Origin: Sediminicola sp963974715
GTDB taxonomy: Bacteria; Bacteroidota; Bacteroidia; Flavobacteriales; Flavobacteriaceae
Length of the DNA stretch: 64,000 nucleotides
Direction of reading: 5' to 3'
Assembly (NCBI GenBank): GCA_963974715.1
Contig: CAXBDK010000013.1
Coordinates: 117,050-181,049 of the forward strand
The position numbers and the translations under genes were made by a program. The notes beneath the pieces were generated by a model, which saw only the letters and a list, made by a program, of their open reading frames with translations, was not told the DNA's origin and made no database searches. Positions 44,781 through 53,169 of the stretch are shown piece after piece (position 1 is the stretch's first letter; the number at the start of each line of letters is the position of its first letter).

Positions 44781-45085
44781 CGAGCAGGCCACCTTATCGC
44801 TGCCGAAAGGGAGAGGAAAGTCCGGACACCACAGTGCAGTATAGCGGGTAATGCCCGTCCGTCGAGAGGCGAGGACAAGTGCAACAGAAAGCAGGTACAG
44901 GTAATGCTGTAGTGAAACCAGGTAAACTCTATACGGTGCAACGCCATGTAAATCAGTGTTCGAGGGCTGCACGCCCGAGCTGAAGGGTAGGCGGTTAGAG
45001 CCTTTGGGCAACCACTGGCCTAGATAAATGATAAGGCTCCCGATGAATTGGGAAGTACAGAATCCGGCTTATGGCCTGCTTTTTT
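44781..45085 (+). ncRNA. rnpB: RNase P RNA (type A)
   Basis: Universally conserved blocks are present: GAGAGGAAAGTCCGGACAC near 44811, ACAGAAAGCAGG near 44883, and the 3' ACAGAATCCGGCTTAT at about 45058. The terminal P1 helix pairs AGCAGGCC (44783-44790) with GGCCTGCT (45073-45080) and is followed by a T-run that would end transcription. The RNA cleaves tRNA 5' leaders together with RnpA. The length of about 300 nucleotides is short for type A but normal for Bacteroidota. Confidence 0.93.
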
Positions 45086-45093
45086 TTAAGACC

Positions 45094-46038
45094 CTAAAAA
45101 GGTAACTTGGCAAGGTCCACGTTGCCCCCGGAAAGGATAATCCCTATTTTTTTCCCCTTAAAGGTTTTAGGTTCCCGTAACACGGCGGCAAAGGGAACCG
45201 CAGAAGAGGGTTCCACCAGTATCTTCATCCGTTCCCAGATAAGTTTCATTGCGGCGACTATTTCCTTTTCCTCTACGCGGACTATACTATCCACATACGA
45301 CATGATAATGGGAAAATTGATATCGCCCAATTCGGTCCGAAGACCATCGGCTATGGTGGTGCCGCTTTGGTTGTGCTCTATTTTGCCTTCCTGCATGGAG
45401 CGATAGGCATCGTCCATGGCAAGTGGTTCGCCACCTATCGTGCGGCAATCTTTACAAAAAAAATGTGCGGCCAGTGCCGTTCCGGCAATAAGTCCCCCAC
45501 CTCCAACAGGCGCCATTACGATCTGTAGGTCCGGAAACTCGTCCAGTAGTTCCATGGCCGCAGTTCCTTGGCCCATGATTACATCCATATTGTTGGATGG
45601 ATGGATAAAGGTGGCCCCGTACCTATCTTCCAATTCCTTTGCTTTTTCCGCACGTGCCTCCAGGGTGGGGCGGCAGATGTACACCTTTCCCCCATACCCT
45701 TTTACGGCTTCCACCTTTACATGGGGAGCGTTTTCCGGCATTACTATATGGGCCGTTACCCCTAGGGATCTGGCCGCCAACGAAAGTGCCTGTGCGAAAT
45801 TTCCGGAGGAATGGGTCACTACTCCCCGTTGTTGTTGCGCGTGATCAAGTTTTCCTATGGCGTGCAGGGCACCGCGCATTTTAAAGGAACCGGCACGTTG
45901 GAAGTTCTCGCATTTAAAATAAAGTTCTGCCCCGCTGTATTGGTCCAAAAGACCTGAAGTAAGCACAGGGGTCTTATGGGTGTGCCGTTTTATAAGGGCA
46001 TGGCAGTCCAAAAGCGATTCTTTTGTTATGGTGTTCAT
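45094..46038 (-). CDS. Threonine/serine dehydratase-like PLP enzyme
   Basis: This 314-residue fold-type II PLP enzyme has the lysine in GSFKMRG (Lys53) and the phosphate-binding glycine loop APVGGGGLIAG. It lacks the C-terminal ACT-like regulatory domain of biosynthetic IlvA, so it is a short catabolic threonine dehydratase or a serine racemase. The two cannot be told apart here. It starts within the rsmD stop codon region (4-base overlap) and ends just downstream of rnpB, convergently. Confidence 0.85.
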   Translation of the reverse strand: MNTITKESLLDCHALIKRHTHKTPVLTSGLLDQYSGAELYFKCENFQRAGSFKMRGALHAIGKLDHAQQQRGVVTHSSGNFAQALSLAARSLGVTAHIVMPENAPHVKVEAVKGYGGKVYICRPTLEARAEKAKELEDRYGATFIHPSNNMDVIMGQGTAAMELLDEFPDLQIVMAPVGGGGLIAGTALAAHFFCKDCRTIGGEPLAMDDAYRSMQEGKIEHNQSGTTIADGLRTELGDINFPIIMSYVDSIVRVEEKEIVAAMKLIWERMKILVEPSSAVPFAAVLREPKTFKGKKIGIILSGGNVDLAKLPF

Positions 46039-46583
46039 GGATTTGGGGGCATTTCAAAAAAACTGAACCCACTGCCGCCATAACGCCTACCCTTGGAAAA
46101 ATAATGGAGATGCGAAAGATCGGTATGTTTTGAATGCTCTACGATCAACATTCCATCGGGTAGGAGCATACCGCCCTGAAAGACCAGCTCCGGTATTTTG
46201 GCAAAGTCCTCAACGGCCATATCATATGGAGGGTCCGCAAAGATGACATCCGCCCGGGCGGGTGCCTTTTTTAAATAGGCAAAAACATCGCTTTTAATGG
46301 CCGTAATCTGGAAGTCGAGCTCCTTGGACTTCTGGTTGATAAATTTAATGCAGCCGGGATCTGCATCCACACTGGTCACCGAAGGGCATCCCCGGGATGC
46401 AAATTCATAACTGATATTCCCCGTTCCGGCAAAAAGGTCCAAAAAACTGATTTCATTAAAATAATAATGGTTGTTCAGGATATTGAACATTCCTTCCTTC
46501 GCCATATCGGTGGTAGGCCTTACGGGCAATTTTTTTGGGGCAATTATCAATTTTCCTTTATAGGTACCTGATATAATTCGCAT
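46035..46583 (-). CDS. rsmD: 16S rRNA (guanine966-N2)-methyltransferase RsmD
   Basis: This 182-residue SAM-dependent methyltransferase has motif I 'FLDLFAGTGNISYEFASRG' and the catalytic DPPY motif (FADPPYDM). 'MRIISGTYKGKLI' is the RsmD start. It modifies G966 of 16S rRNA. It shares one base with the upstream DUF3822 gene and overlaps the next gene by four bases (ATGA), so it sits in a coupled operon. Confidence 0.93.
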   Translation of the reverse strand: MRIISGTYKGKLIIAPKKLPVRPTTDMAKEGMFNILNNHYYFNEISFLDLFAGTGNISYEFASRGCPSVTSVDADPGCIKFINQKSKELDFQITAIKSDVFAYLKKAPARADVIFADPPYDMAVEDFAKIPELVFQGGMLLPDGMLIVEHSKHTDLSHLHYFSKGRRYGGSGFSFFEMPPNP

Positions 46584-47416
46584 TAAAGGGTGTTTAGTAC
46601 TGTGAAGTCAATAGTTTCCTCTTTTGTGCCCTCCAAATGCGGTACACTGTTTCCGGGAATGAAAATGGTAATGTGCTTAACGTATTTATAACAGAGGGCG
46701 TAAATGGGATCGCCCTCCTCTATGGTCCCAAAAAGTTTTAATTTTATGGTCTCCGTATCCATTTTCAGTTGCTCGAGCGTAAATAGGAGGTAGTACATAA
46801 AATCTTCCTTGGTACGGAACTCATAGCTGTTGAAGAGCAGTAATTTTTTTTGTGAAAGGATGGTAATATCCATCTGTTCCCTGTCCACATAGACATAACA
46901 AGTGGGCTCTTGGTTGTTTTGGGGGGCATTTAGGAGCGATTCCACCATAATGGTAGCACTGTGCTTGAACTCGAATTCCCCAAAAAGGTCATAAATGTAA
47001 TTGTTGATGTTCATAAAAGGAACGTACACGTTTACCATTTCGTGACTTTCAAGTTCATCATGGGCCAGTAGGTCGTTCGCCAAAATCTTGGCGTTGAACT
47101 TAAGGTAATTGGCCATTTGGTCCGTGTTATAGAGTGCCGATGGAACAAAGGTAAAAAGCTGGTTCCTATGGATCGCGATCACTTCCGAAAAGGTTGCCTT
47201 CGCCACTTGGTACTGTTGAAAGATCTCCTTAAGTTTATTTTGGAGTTCGAAGGGATTTACCTCCTTTTCAAAGTGGATTCGCTCAGAGGCGAGTATTTTA
47301 TTGTCGATTGTGTCCAGCACACAAAAAGAAAGTCCATTCAAACTGATTTGAATGGACAACTTATTGTATTCTGAAGTGGTGTTCAGTAAAACGCTATTGT
47401 TTTTTCTTATTGTCAT
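46583..47416 (-). CDS. DUF3822 family protein
   Basis: This protein of about 277 residues matches DUF3822, a Bacteroidota family thought to have an actin/hexokinase-like fold. Its neighbours here, rsmD downstream and an anchored protein upstream, are typical for the family. 'LSIQISLNGLSFCVLD' and 'CYVYVDREQMDITIL' resemble the two phosphate-type strand turns of that fold, but no catalytic residue is clear. I start at the ATG at 47416 (MTIRKNN), which overlaps the upstream gene by 23 bases. Function is unknown. Confidence 0.82.
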   Translation of the reverse strand: MTIRKNNSVLLNTTSEYNKLSIQISLNGLSFCVLDTIDNKILASERIHFEKEVNPFELQNKLKEIFQQYQVAKATFSEVIAIHRNQLFTFVPSALYNTDQMANYLKFNAKILANDLLAHDELESHEMVNVYVPFMNINNYIYDLFGEFEFKHSATIMVESLLNAPQNNQEPTCYVYVDREQMDITILSQKKLLLFNSYEFRTKEDFMYYLLFTLEQLKMDTETIKLKLFGTIEEGDPIYALCYKYVKHITIFIPGNSVPHLEGTKEETIDFTVLNTL

Positions 47417-48041
47417 AAACTGGGGGCCAGTTACCATTGGTACTTACTTCGGTAAGGGAACCGACTTTAATTTCACTTCCGTTTACTTCCTCCACACTTT
47501 GTTGAACGTTCTCCCTTGCCAAAAGTTCCTTGGGCTGATCGGCCAATACTACATCCTTTTTGACCTTTGCTTCAAAGACAGGTGCCTTGTAACCACTTTT
47601 TTCAACGATGTCCGCCTTCATTTCGAATTTGGCGCCGTTACCATAGGGAACGTTCATCATTTCCTTGTATCGGGTACTGTTCTTGAAAAGGGAATCCTTT
47701 ACGGAAACAAACCCTAGGGTGTCAACGATCTTTTCTTCCCTAAGCATATCAATTCCATATGTTTTGTCAAACTCCATATACGAAGTATCACGTTGCTGGG
47801 TAATCGTATATTTCCCAGTGTCCACAAAACTGATCAGGGCATTGAAATCGTTCGCATATTTTCCATTGGTCGATTTATAGGCTTCTTGGGCATTTCTAAT
47901 ATCCTTAAGGACGGATACAACTTTGGAAAAGCGCTGTTGCTTTACTTTGTTGAACTCGATCGGACCGTTGACCGAATTGTAAATTAGATATCCCAAACCG
48001 ATACATACTATCCAAAGTAAAAGTTGTATTATGCTCTTCAT
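47394..48041 (-). CDS. Membrane-anchored protein of unknown function
   Basis: This 215-residue protein has one N-terminal helix (residues 5-23) and then 'FNKVKQQRFSKVVSVLKDIRNAQEAYKSTNGKYANDFNALISFVDTG'. That stretch resembles the start of pilin-like or type II secretion pseudopilin proteins, but there is no prepilin cleavage motif, so this is only a resemblance. The body is likely periplasmic. It is upstream of DUF3822 with overlap. Confidence 0.65.
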   Translation of the reverse strand: MKSIIQLLLWIVCIGLGYLIYNSVNGPIEFNKVKQQRFSKVVSVLKDIRNAQEAYKSTNGKYANDFNALISFVDTGKYTITQQRDTSYMEFDKTYGIDMLREEKIVDTLGFVSVKDSLFKNSTRYKEMMNVPYGNGAKFEMKADIVEKSGYKAPVFEAKVKKDVVLADQPKELLARENVQQSVEEVNGSEIKVGSLTEVSTNGNWPPVYDNKKKQ

Positions 48042-48109
48042 TATTATAAATGTTAATTAAATTTTAGTGGTTATCACAAATCTACAATTTTTTTTTAATC
48101 ACAAAAGTA

Positions 48110-48138
48110 TTTGCCCTTAAAAATCATGATTATATTTG
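48110..48138 (+). promoter_or_regulatory. Promoter of the RecD-like helicase gene
   Basis: TTTG (48110-48113), 17 bp and TATATTTG (48131-48138) form a complete Bacteroidota promoter. Transcription should begin about 48143-48146, where the ATG is, so the mRNA is probably leaderless. Confidence 0.65.
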
Positions 48139-48145
48139 AGGTCAC

Positions 48146-49585
48146 ATGACCTTAAATACAGCCGCATCCTTTTACGCCATCCTCCGTGATAAATTCCCCC
48201 ATGAACCTACCCTGAAACAGTCGGTTGCGTTGGAGAAACTGGCCAATTTTATACTTGCAAAGGACCATGGGAGCGTTTTTATGCTCAAGGGGTTTGCGGG
48301 TACGGGGAAGACCACCATTGTGGGTACCATTGTGGGCAATCTTTGGAACACCAAAATGCAGTGTGTTCTAATGGCTCCTACGGGCCGGGCCGCTAAGGTA
48401 ATGTCCAACTATGCCAATACCCAGGCCTTTACGATCCACCGTAAGATCTATTTCCCGAAAAAGGAACGGGGGGGTGGGGTACAGTTCGTTTTGGCGCCCA
48501 ACAAACACCGCAACACCATATTCATCGTTGATGAGGCCTCTATGATACCCGATACGCCAACGGATTCCAAACTTATTGGAAATGGGGCGCTATTGGACGA
48601 TCTTTTGATGTATGTATATTCGGGGCACCAGTGCAAGTTGATACTGATAGGGGATACGGCCCAGTTGCCACCGGTACATTTGCAGTTGAGTCCCGCCTTG
48701 GACGAAAACCAACTTGCGCTGAACTACAACAAGGAGGTGATCATGATGGAGATGGACGAAGTGGTACGGCAAGCGGAAAACTCCGGTATCTTGGTGAACG
48801 CCACCAACCTAAGGGAGCAATTGCAAGGGGAATACTATGATGATTTTAAGTTTGATGTTTCGCCATATCCCGATATTGTACGGCTCCTGGACGGGAACGA
48901 TATCCAAGAGGCCATAGATGGATCTTACGGACAGAACGGCAAGGAGGAGACCGCTATTATCGTCCGTTCCAATAAACGGGCCAACCTCTACAATGAAAAT
49001 ATACGGACGCGTATCCTATATCTGGAAAACGAACTGGCCGTCGGCGATTATATGATGGTGGTAAAAAATAACTATTTCTGGCTCAAACCACAATCTGAAG
49101 CCGGGTTTATTGCCAATGGCGATATCATTGAAATTCTGGAACTGTTCGCCATTAAGGAACTATACGGCTTTAAATTTGCCGAGGTCAAGGTCAAAATGGT
49201 GGATTATCCCAATCAAAAACCTTTTGAAACGGTGCTGTTGCTGGATACCATCCAAGCAGAGTCCCCTTCGCTTTCCTATGAGGATGGGAATAGGCTATAC
49301 ACGGAGGTAATGAAGGACTATGCGGATGAGCCCTCCAAATACAAGAAATTCCTGGCCGTAAAGAACAACAAATATTTCAATGGCCTGCAGGTCAAGTTTT
49401 CCTATGCCATCACCTGCCATAAATCCCAAGGGGGGCAATGGGATACCGTTTTTGTGGAACAGCCATATCTTCCCAATGGGGTGGACAGGGATTACCTGCG
49501 CTGGCTGTACACCGCCGTTACCAGGGCCAAAAGGCAGCTCTACCTTATCGGATTCAAGAACGATTTTTTTGTTGATGGGGAATAG
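48146..49585 (+). CDS. RecD-like superfamily 1 DNA helicase
   Basis: This 479-residue ATPase has Walker A GFAGTGKTTIVG (about residue 50), Walker B 'IFIVDEASMI' and the UvrD/RecD C-terminal motif 'FSYAITCHKSQGGQWDTVFVEQPYL' with 'YTAVTRAKRQLYLIGF'. It is shorter than RecD2 and lacks its long N-terminus. Such proteins are widespread but uncharacterised helicases. The ATG coincides with the predicted transcription start. Confidence 0.88.
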   Translation: MTLNTAASFYAILRDKFPHEPTLKQSVALEKLANFILAKDHGSVFMLKGFAGTGKTTIVGTIVGNLWNTKMQCVLMAPTGRAAKVMSNYANTQAFTIHRKIYFPKKERGGGVQFVLAPNKHRNTIFIVDEASMIPDTPTDSKLIGNGALLDDLLMYVYSGHQCKLILIGDTAQLPPVHLQLSPALDENQLALNYNKEVIMMEMDEVVRQAENSGILVNATNLREQLQGEYYDDFKFDVSPYPDIVRLLDGNDIQEAIDGSYGQNGKEETAIIVRSNKRANLYNENIRTRILYLENELAVGDYMMVVKNNYFWLKPQSEAGFIANGDIIEILELFAIKELYGFKFAEVKVKMVDYPNQKPFETVLLLDTIQAESPSLSYEDGNRLYTEVMKDYADEPSKYKKFLAVKNNKYFNGLQVKFSYAITCHKSQGGQWDTVFVEQPYLPNGVDRDYLRWLYTAVTRAKRQLYLIGFKNDFFVDGE

Positions 49586-49610
49586 ATTATTTTTACCTTA
49601 AACAGTGAAA

Positions 49611-50186
49611 ATGACGTCGGAAACCATTATCAGTATTTTTTTGGGAATCGGCTTGGCGACCTCGGTAGGATTTAGGATATTTCTGCCGCTCTTCGCCCTC
49701 AGTCTTGCCTCATATCTAGGGGCCTGGGACCTTAATGGCAATTGGGAATGGATCGGTAGCCTTACCGCCCTGATCGCTTTTGGGGTGGCCATGGTGGTGG
49801 AGATTTTCGCATATTTCATTCCTTGGGTAGACAATATACTGGATAGTTTTGCCGTACCTTTGGCGGCCATTGCGGGAACGGCGGTCATGGTTTCTACCAT
49901 GACGGGCATGGATCCCGTGGTAACCTGGTCCCTCGCCATTATCGCCGGTGGAGGTACCGCAACCGCCATTAAGGGAACCTCGGCCACGGGCAGATTGGCC
50001 TCCACGGCCACTACGGCCGGCTTGGCAAATCCGATCGTATCCCTCGTGGAAACGGTAACGGCCATTGTGGTGACCGTCACCTCCCTAATATTGCCCGTAC
50101 TGGCAGTGGTAATGGTCATAATAATCCTGGCGATCATCTTTTGGATCTATCGAAAGATCGGTCCTAAAAAAAACAACAGTCTTTAG
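49611..50186 (+). CDS. DUF4126 membrane protein
   Basis: This protein of about 191 residues has four or five hydrophobic helices, rich in Ala, Gly and Thr (for example 'GGGTATAIKGTSATGRLASTATTAG'). DUF4126 members are membrane proteins of unknown function. A GTG at 49605 is a possible earlier start, and I prefer the ATG at 49611. It lies just before kdsB, but the two are not obviously related. Confidence 0.8.
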   Translation: MTSETIISIFLGIGLATSVGFRIFLPLFALSLASYLGAWDLNGNWEWIGSLTALIAFGVAMVVEIFAYFIPWVDNILDSFAVPLAAIAGTAVMVSTMTGMDPVVTWSLAIIAGGGTATAIKGTSATGRLASTATTAGLANPIVSLVETVTAIVVTVTSLILPVLAVVMVIIILAIIFWIYRKIGPKKNNSL

Positions 50187-50209
50187 ACATCATTATGCAG
50201 CACCCTCAA

Positions 50210-50938
50210 ATGAAAATTATAGCAATGATTCCGGCCCGCTATGCGGCATCGAGGTTTCCCGGGAAATTAATGCAGGACCTGGCGGGGAAACCGGTCATAT
50301 TAAGGACCTACGAAGCGGCGCTTGGAACCGCTCTTTTTGATGAGGTGTATATCGTTACCGACAGTGAACTTATCCATAATACGATCATCGATGCGGGGGG
50401 AAAATCCATCAGGAGCATCAAGGAACATGATTGCGGCAGTGACCGTATTGCAGAGGCGGTGGCCAACATGGATGTGGATATCATTGTAAACGTCCAAGGT
50501 GACGAGCCATTTACAGAAAAGGAGAGCCTCCGGGCGGTCCTGGAAGTATTTAAGGAAGACCCGGAAAAAAAAATAGATCTGGCATCCCTGATGACCAAGA
50601 TATCCGATTGGGAGGAGATCAAGAACCCCAATACCGTAAAAGTGATCGTGGACAGGGAGGGTTTTGCCCTTTATTTTTCCCGTTCGCCCATTCCCTATCC
50701 AAGGGACACGGGGGTAAATGCGCCCTATTACAAACACAAGGGCATTTATGCATTTAGAAAAACTGCCCTGATGGATTTTCATCGACTTCCCATGCTGACC
50801 TTGGAGGCGACCGAAAAAATAGAGGCCATTAGGTATTTGGAATACGGAAAGAAGATAAAAATGGTGGAAACCGATGTGACGGGAATAGAGATCGATACCC
50901 CGGAAGATCTTGAAAAGGCCAAAAGGGTATGGAAGTAG
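50210..50938 (+). CDS. kdsB: CMP-Kdo synthetase (3-deoxy-manno-octulosonate cytidylyltransferase)
   Basis: This 242-residue enzyme activates Kdo (or the 8-amino form Kdo8N) as CMP-sugar for LPS core. It has the 'MIPARYAASRFPGKLM' CTP-binding signature and 'YIVTDSE' and 'NVQGDEPF' motifs. An ATG at 50195 is an alternative start. The 3' end overlaps the HAD gene by 10 bases, and an iron alcohol dehydrogenase follows. In Shewanella the KdnA/KdnB Kdo8N genes sit next to kdsB, so the downstream neighbour is of interest. Confidence 0.95.
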   Translation: MKIIAMIPARYAASRFPGKLMQDLAGKPVILRTYEAALGTALFDEVYIVTDSELIHNTIIDAGGKSIRSIKEHDCGSDRIAEAVANMDVDIIVNVQGDEPFTEKESLRAVLEVFKEDPEKKIDLASLMTKISDWEEIKNPNTVKVIVDREGFALYFSRSPIPYPRDTGVNAPYYKHKGIYAFRKTALMDFHRLPMLTLEATEKIEAIRYLEYGKKIKMVETDVTGIEIDTPEDLEKAKRVWK

Positions 50939-51630
50939 ACTATGGCAATATTACCGTAATAGGATTTGATGCGGACGATACCCTTTGGGTAAACGAGACC
51001 TATTTTAGGGAGGCGGAAGAGGAGTTCTGCGGTCTATTGGAAGGATATGAGACCAAAAACCAGATAGATCAGGAACTTTTTAAAATGGAGATCCGAAATT
51101 TGGAGCTGTATGGGTATGGTATCAAGGGATTTATGCTGTCAATGGTGGAGGCGGCCCTGGAACTTTCAAATAATAAGGTTTCCCAAGCAACTATTACGGC
51201 CATTTTGAATCTAGGGAAAAGAATGCTGACCCATCCGGTCGAATTATTGGAAGGGGTGGAAGAGGTATTGGAAAAATTGCACAAGGAGTATCGGTTGATC
51301 GTACTGACCAAGGGCGACCTTTTGGACCAAGAGCGGAAACTTGAAAAATCGGGCCTTTCCAAATATTTTCACCATGTGGAAGTACTGAGCGATAAAAAGG
51401 AGGAGAATTACAAAAACCTTTTGGATCATTTGGAAATTCCGGTTTCCGAATTTCTGATGATCGGGAATTCCCTTAAATCGGATGTGCTTCCCATTGTCAA
51501 TATGGGCGCCCAAGCGGTACATATTCCCTTCCATACCACTTGGGCACATGAGGAGGTGCCCAAGGAGCAGCAGGGCAACGGCCATTTGACCTTGGCAAGG
51601 TTGCAGGATATATTAACGTATTTAAAATAA
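50929..51630 (+). CDS. HAD-superfamily hydrolase
   Basis: This 233-residue HAD phosphatase has motif I DADDTLW (nucleophile Asp15, catalytic Asp17), 'VLTKGD' (motif II), a Lys in 'SDKKEENY' (motif III) and 'MIGNSLKSDV' (motif IV). It has an inserted helical cap, so it is larger than KdsC and not of the KdsC type. The substrate is unknown. Its overlap with kdsB and placement before the dehydrogenase suggest it is part of a Kdo or related sugar pathway. Confidence 0.82.
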   Translation: MEVDYGNITVIGFDADDTLWVNETYFREAEEEFCGLLEGYETKNQIDQELFKMEIRNLELYGYGIKGFMLSMVEAALELSNNKVSQATITAILNLGKRMLTHPVELLEGVEEVLEKLHKEYRLIVLTKGDLLDQERKLEKSGLSKYFHHVEVLSDKKEENYKNLLDHLEIPVSEFLMIGNSLKSDVLPIVNMGAQAVHIPFHTTWAHEEVPKEQQGNGHLTLARLQDILTYLK

Positions 51631-51631
51631 T

Positions 51632-52750
51632 TTGAAGACAAAAACACCACTGCCAACCATCCCGATCGGGACCACTCTGTACAGGAACTTTCCCATGGTT
51701 CCCAAAGTCATCTTTGGCAATGGTTGCCTGTCGCAATTGGGCGAAATCCTTTTGCCAAAGCGTAAGAACTCGGAGGCGCCCTTTATATTTCTGGTAGACG
51801 ACGTTTTTGAGGGATCGGATCTGGTGGAGCAACTTCCATTGCTTTTTAACGATCAGCTGGTCTTTATTTCCGCAGATGAGGAACCAAAGACCGATCAAGT
51901 GGATGCACTGGTATCCCGTATAAAGGGCGAATATACTGAAATGCCTTCCGGTATTATCGGTATTGGTGGCGGTACCCTTTTGGATCTTGCCAAGGCGGTT
52001 GCGCTAATGCTCACAAATACGGGAAGTTCCTCCCTTTACCAAGGATGGGACCTCGTAAAAAGATCTGGGGTCTACCATGTCGGGATTCCGACCATCAGCG
52101 GTACCGGTGCCGAAGTCTCCCGTACCACCGTGCTTATGGGCCCTGAAAAAAAATTGGGCATAAATTCAGATTTCACCCCCTTTGATCAAGTATTGTTGGA
52201 TCCAAATCTCGCAAAAGGAGTGGATAGGGACCAATGGTTCTATACGGGTATGGATTGTTTTATCCATTGTATAGAATCCCTTAACGGGACCTATCTAAAT
52301 GCCTTTAGCCAAAGTTATGGCGAAAAGGCCCTGGACCTTTGCAGGGAGGTGTTTTTGGGAAGCTTGGCCCCTTCTGAATCACGGGAGAAATTGATGATGG
52401 CCTCTTGGCACGGGGGCATGAGCATTGCCTATTCGCAAGTGGGCGTGGCCCACGCAATGAGCTATGGCCTATCATTTCTATTGGGGGTGAGACATGGGAT
52501 CGGAAACTGTATGGTGTTCCAGCATTTGGGGGAATTTTATCCAGAGGGGGTCGCACTGTTCCAAAAAATGAAAAAGAAACATGGAATTGTCCTGCCCACT
52601 GGAATTTGTTCAGATTTGGGGAACGATGATTTCGACACCATGATTTCAGTGGCCATGGGGCTGGAACCTTTATGGGAAAATGCCTTGGGAAAGGATTGGA
52701 AAAAGACCATCACGCCCCAAAAATTAAGGGGGATCTACGAAAAAATATAA
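51632..52750 (+). CDS. Iron-containing alcohol dehydrogenase, KdnB-like
   Basis: This 372-residue group III alcohol dehydrogenase has NAD binding at 'GIGGGTLLDLAKAVAL'. Metal ligands are visible as Asp and His in MDCFIHCIES and His in GVAHAMSYG and VRHGIGN. It starts at TTG 51632, one base after the HAD stop. The next ATG (51695) begins at 'MVPKVIFGNG', close to the family start. Position after kdsB suggests KdnB, which oxidises C8 of Kdo before amination to Kdo8N. The KdnA aminotransferase is not visible nearby. Confidence 0.75.
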   Translation: MKTKTPLPTIPIGTTLYRNFPMVPKVIFGNGCLSQLGEILLPKRKNSEAPFIFLVDDVFEGSDLVEQLPLLFNDQLVFISADEEPKTDQVDALVSRIKGEYTEMPSGIIGIGGGTLLDLAKAVALMLTNTGSSSLYQGWDLVKRSGVYHVGIPTISGTGAEVSRTTVLMGPEKKLGINSDFTPFDQVLLDPNLAKGVDRDQWFYTGMDCFIHCIESLNGTYLNAFSQSYGEKALDLCREVFLGSLAPSESREKLMMASWHGGMSIAYSQVGVAHAMSYGLSFLLGVRHGIGNCMVFQHLGEFYPEGVALFQKMKKKHGIVLPTGICSDLGNDDFDTMISVAMGLEPLWENALGKDWKKTITPQKLRGIYEKI

Positions 52751-52951
52751 ATTGGGAGGGGATATATGAAAGCGTAAATAACCCCTTCCGGCCGATTACT
52801 GAAACCGCAATCGTGTGCAAAAGATCACTAGTTTATTTCCCATGTCTTTTGGGTTGGAAAATTGTGGGGACATTTTATGCAGTGGAAAAGTGGGGTGACC
52901 CTAATGTCCTATACCAATTGGATTTTCCCTGGGGAAATCCCATAGGGACCT

Positions 52952-53053
52952 GAATCCCCTTAAATGAGTCTTATTCCCTGATGCTCTGTGTCGAAGTGGA
53001 TCAGGTTTTTCCCTTTGAATACCTTAGGGGCTTGCCCCGAGGTAGTTGATTTA
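52952..53053 (-). repeat. Dispersed intergenic repeat, tandem copy 1
   Basis: Read on the minus strand from 53053: TAAATCAACTACCTCGGGGC then AAGCCCCTAAGG, ending near GGGGATT at 52952. It lies directly beside a second copy (53070-53169) in the same direction, with a period of 116 bp. There is no coding gene in front of this copy. Confidence 0.65.
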
Positions 53054-53069
53054 GGAAATGGTTTTTTTA

Positions 53070-53169
53070 ATCGCATTAATAAAGGGTGTTGTTCCCGGGT
53101 GTTCTGCGTCCGAAATGAATGGAGATTTCTTAGTTGGATAGCTCGTAGACTTGTCCCGTAGTGGATTTA
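53070..53169 (-). repeat. Dispersed intergenic repeat, tandem copy 2 (abuts a stop codon)
   Basis: It starts at the TAA stop of the DUF2306 gene (53169-53167) with TAAATCCACTACGGGACAAG and ends near GCGATT at 53070. It aligns with copy 1 over its whole length, including CGGACGCAGAACACCCGGGAA against CGACACAGAGCATCAGGGAA. Confidence 0.65.

Noticed and set aside
49598..50137. 179-codon antisense frame over DUF4126
   Set aside because: Low-complexity Val/Ala/Thr run caused by the reverse reading of an Ala/Gly/Thr-rich membrane protein.
50560..50580. A9 run in kdsB considered as a slippage site
   Set aside because: It lies in the middle of a conserved domain and a truncated product would be non-functional, so it is probably chance.
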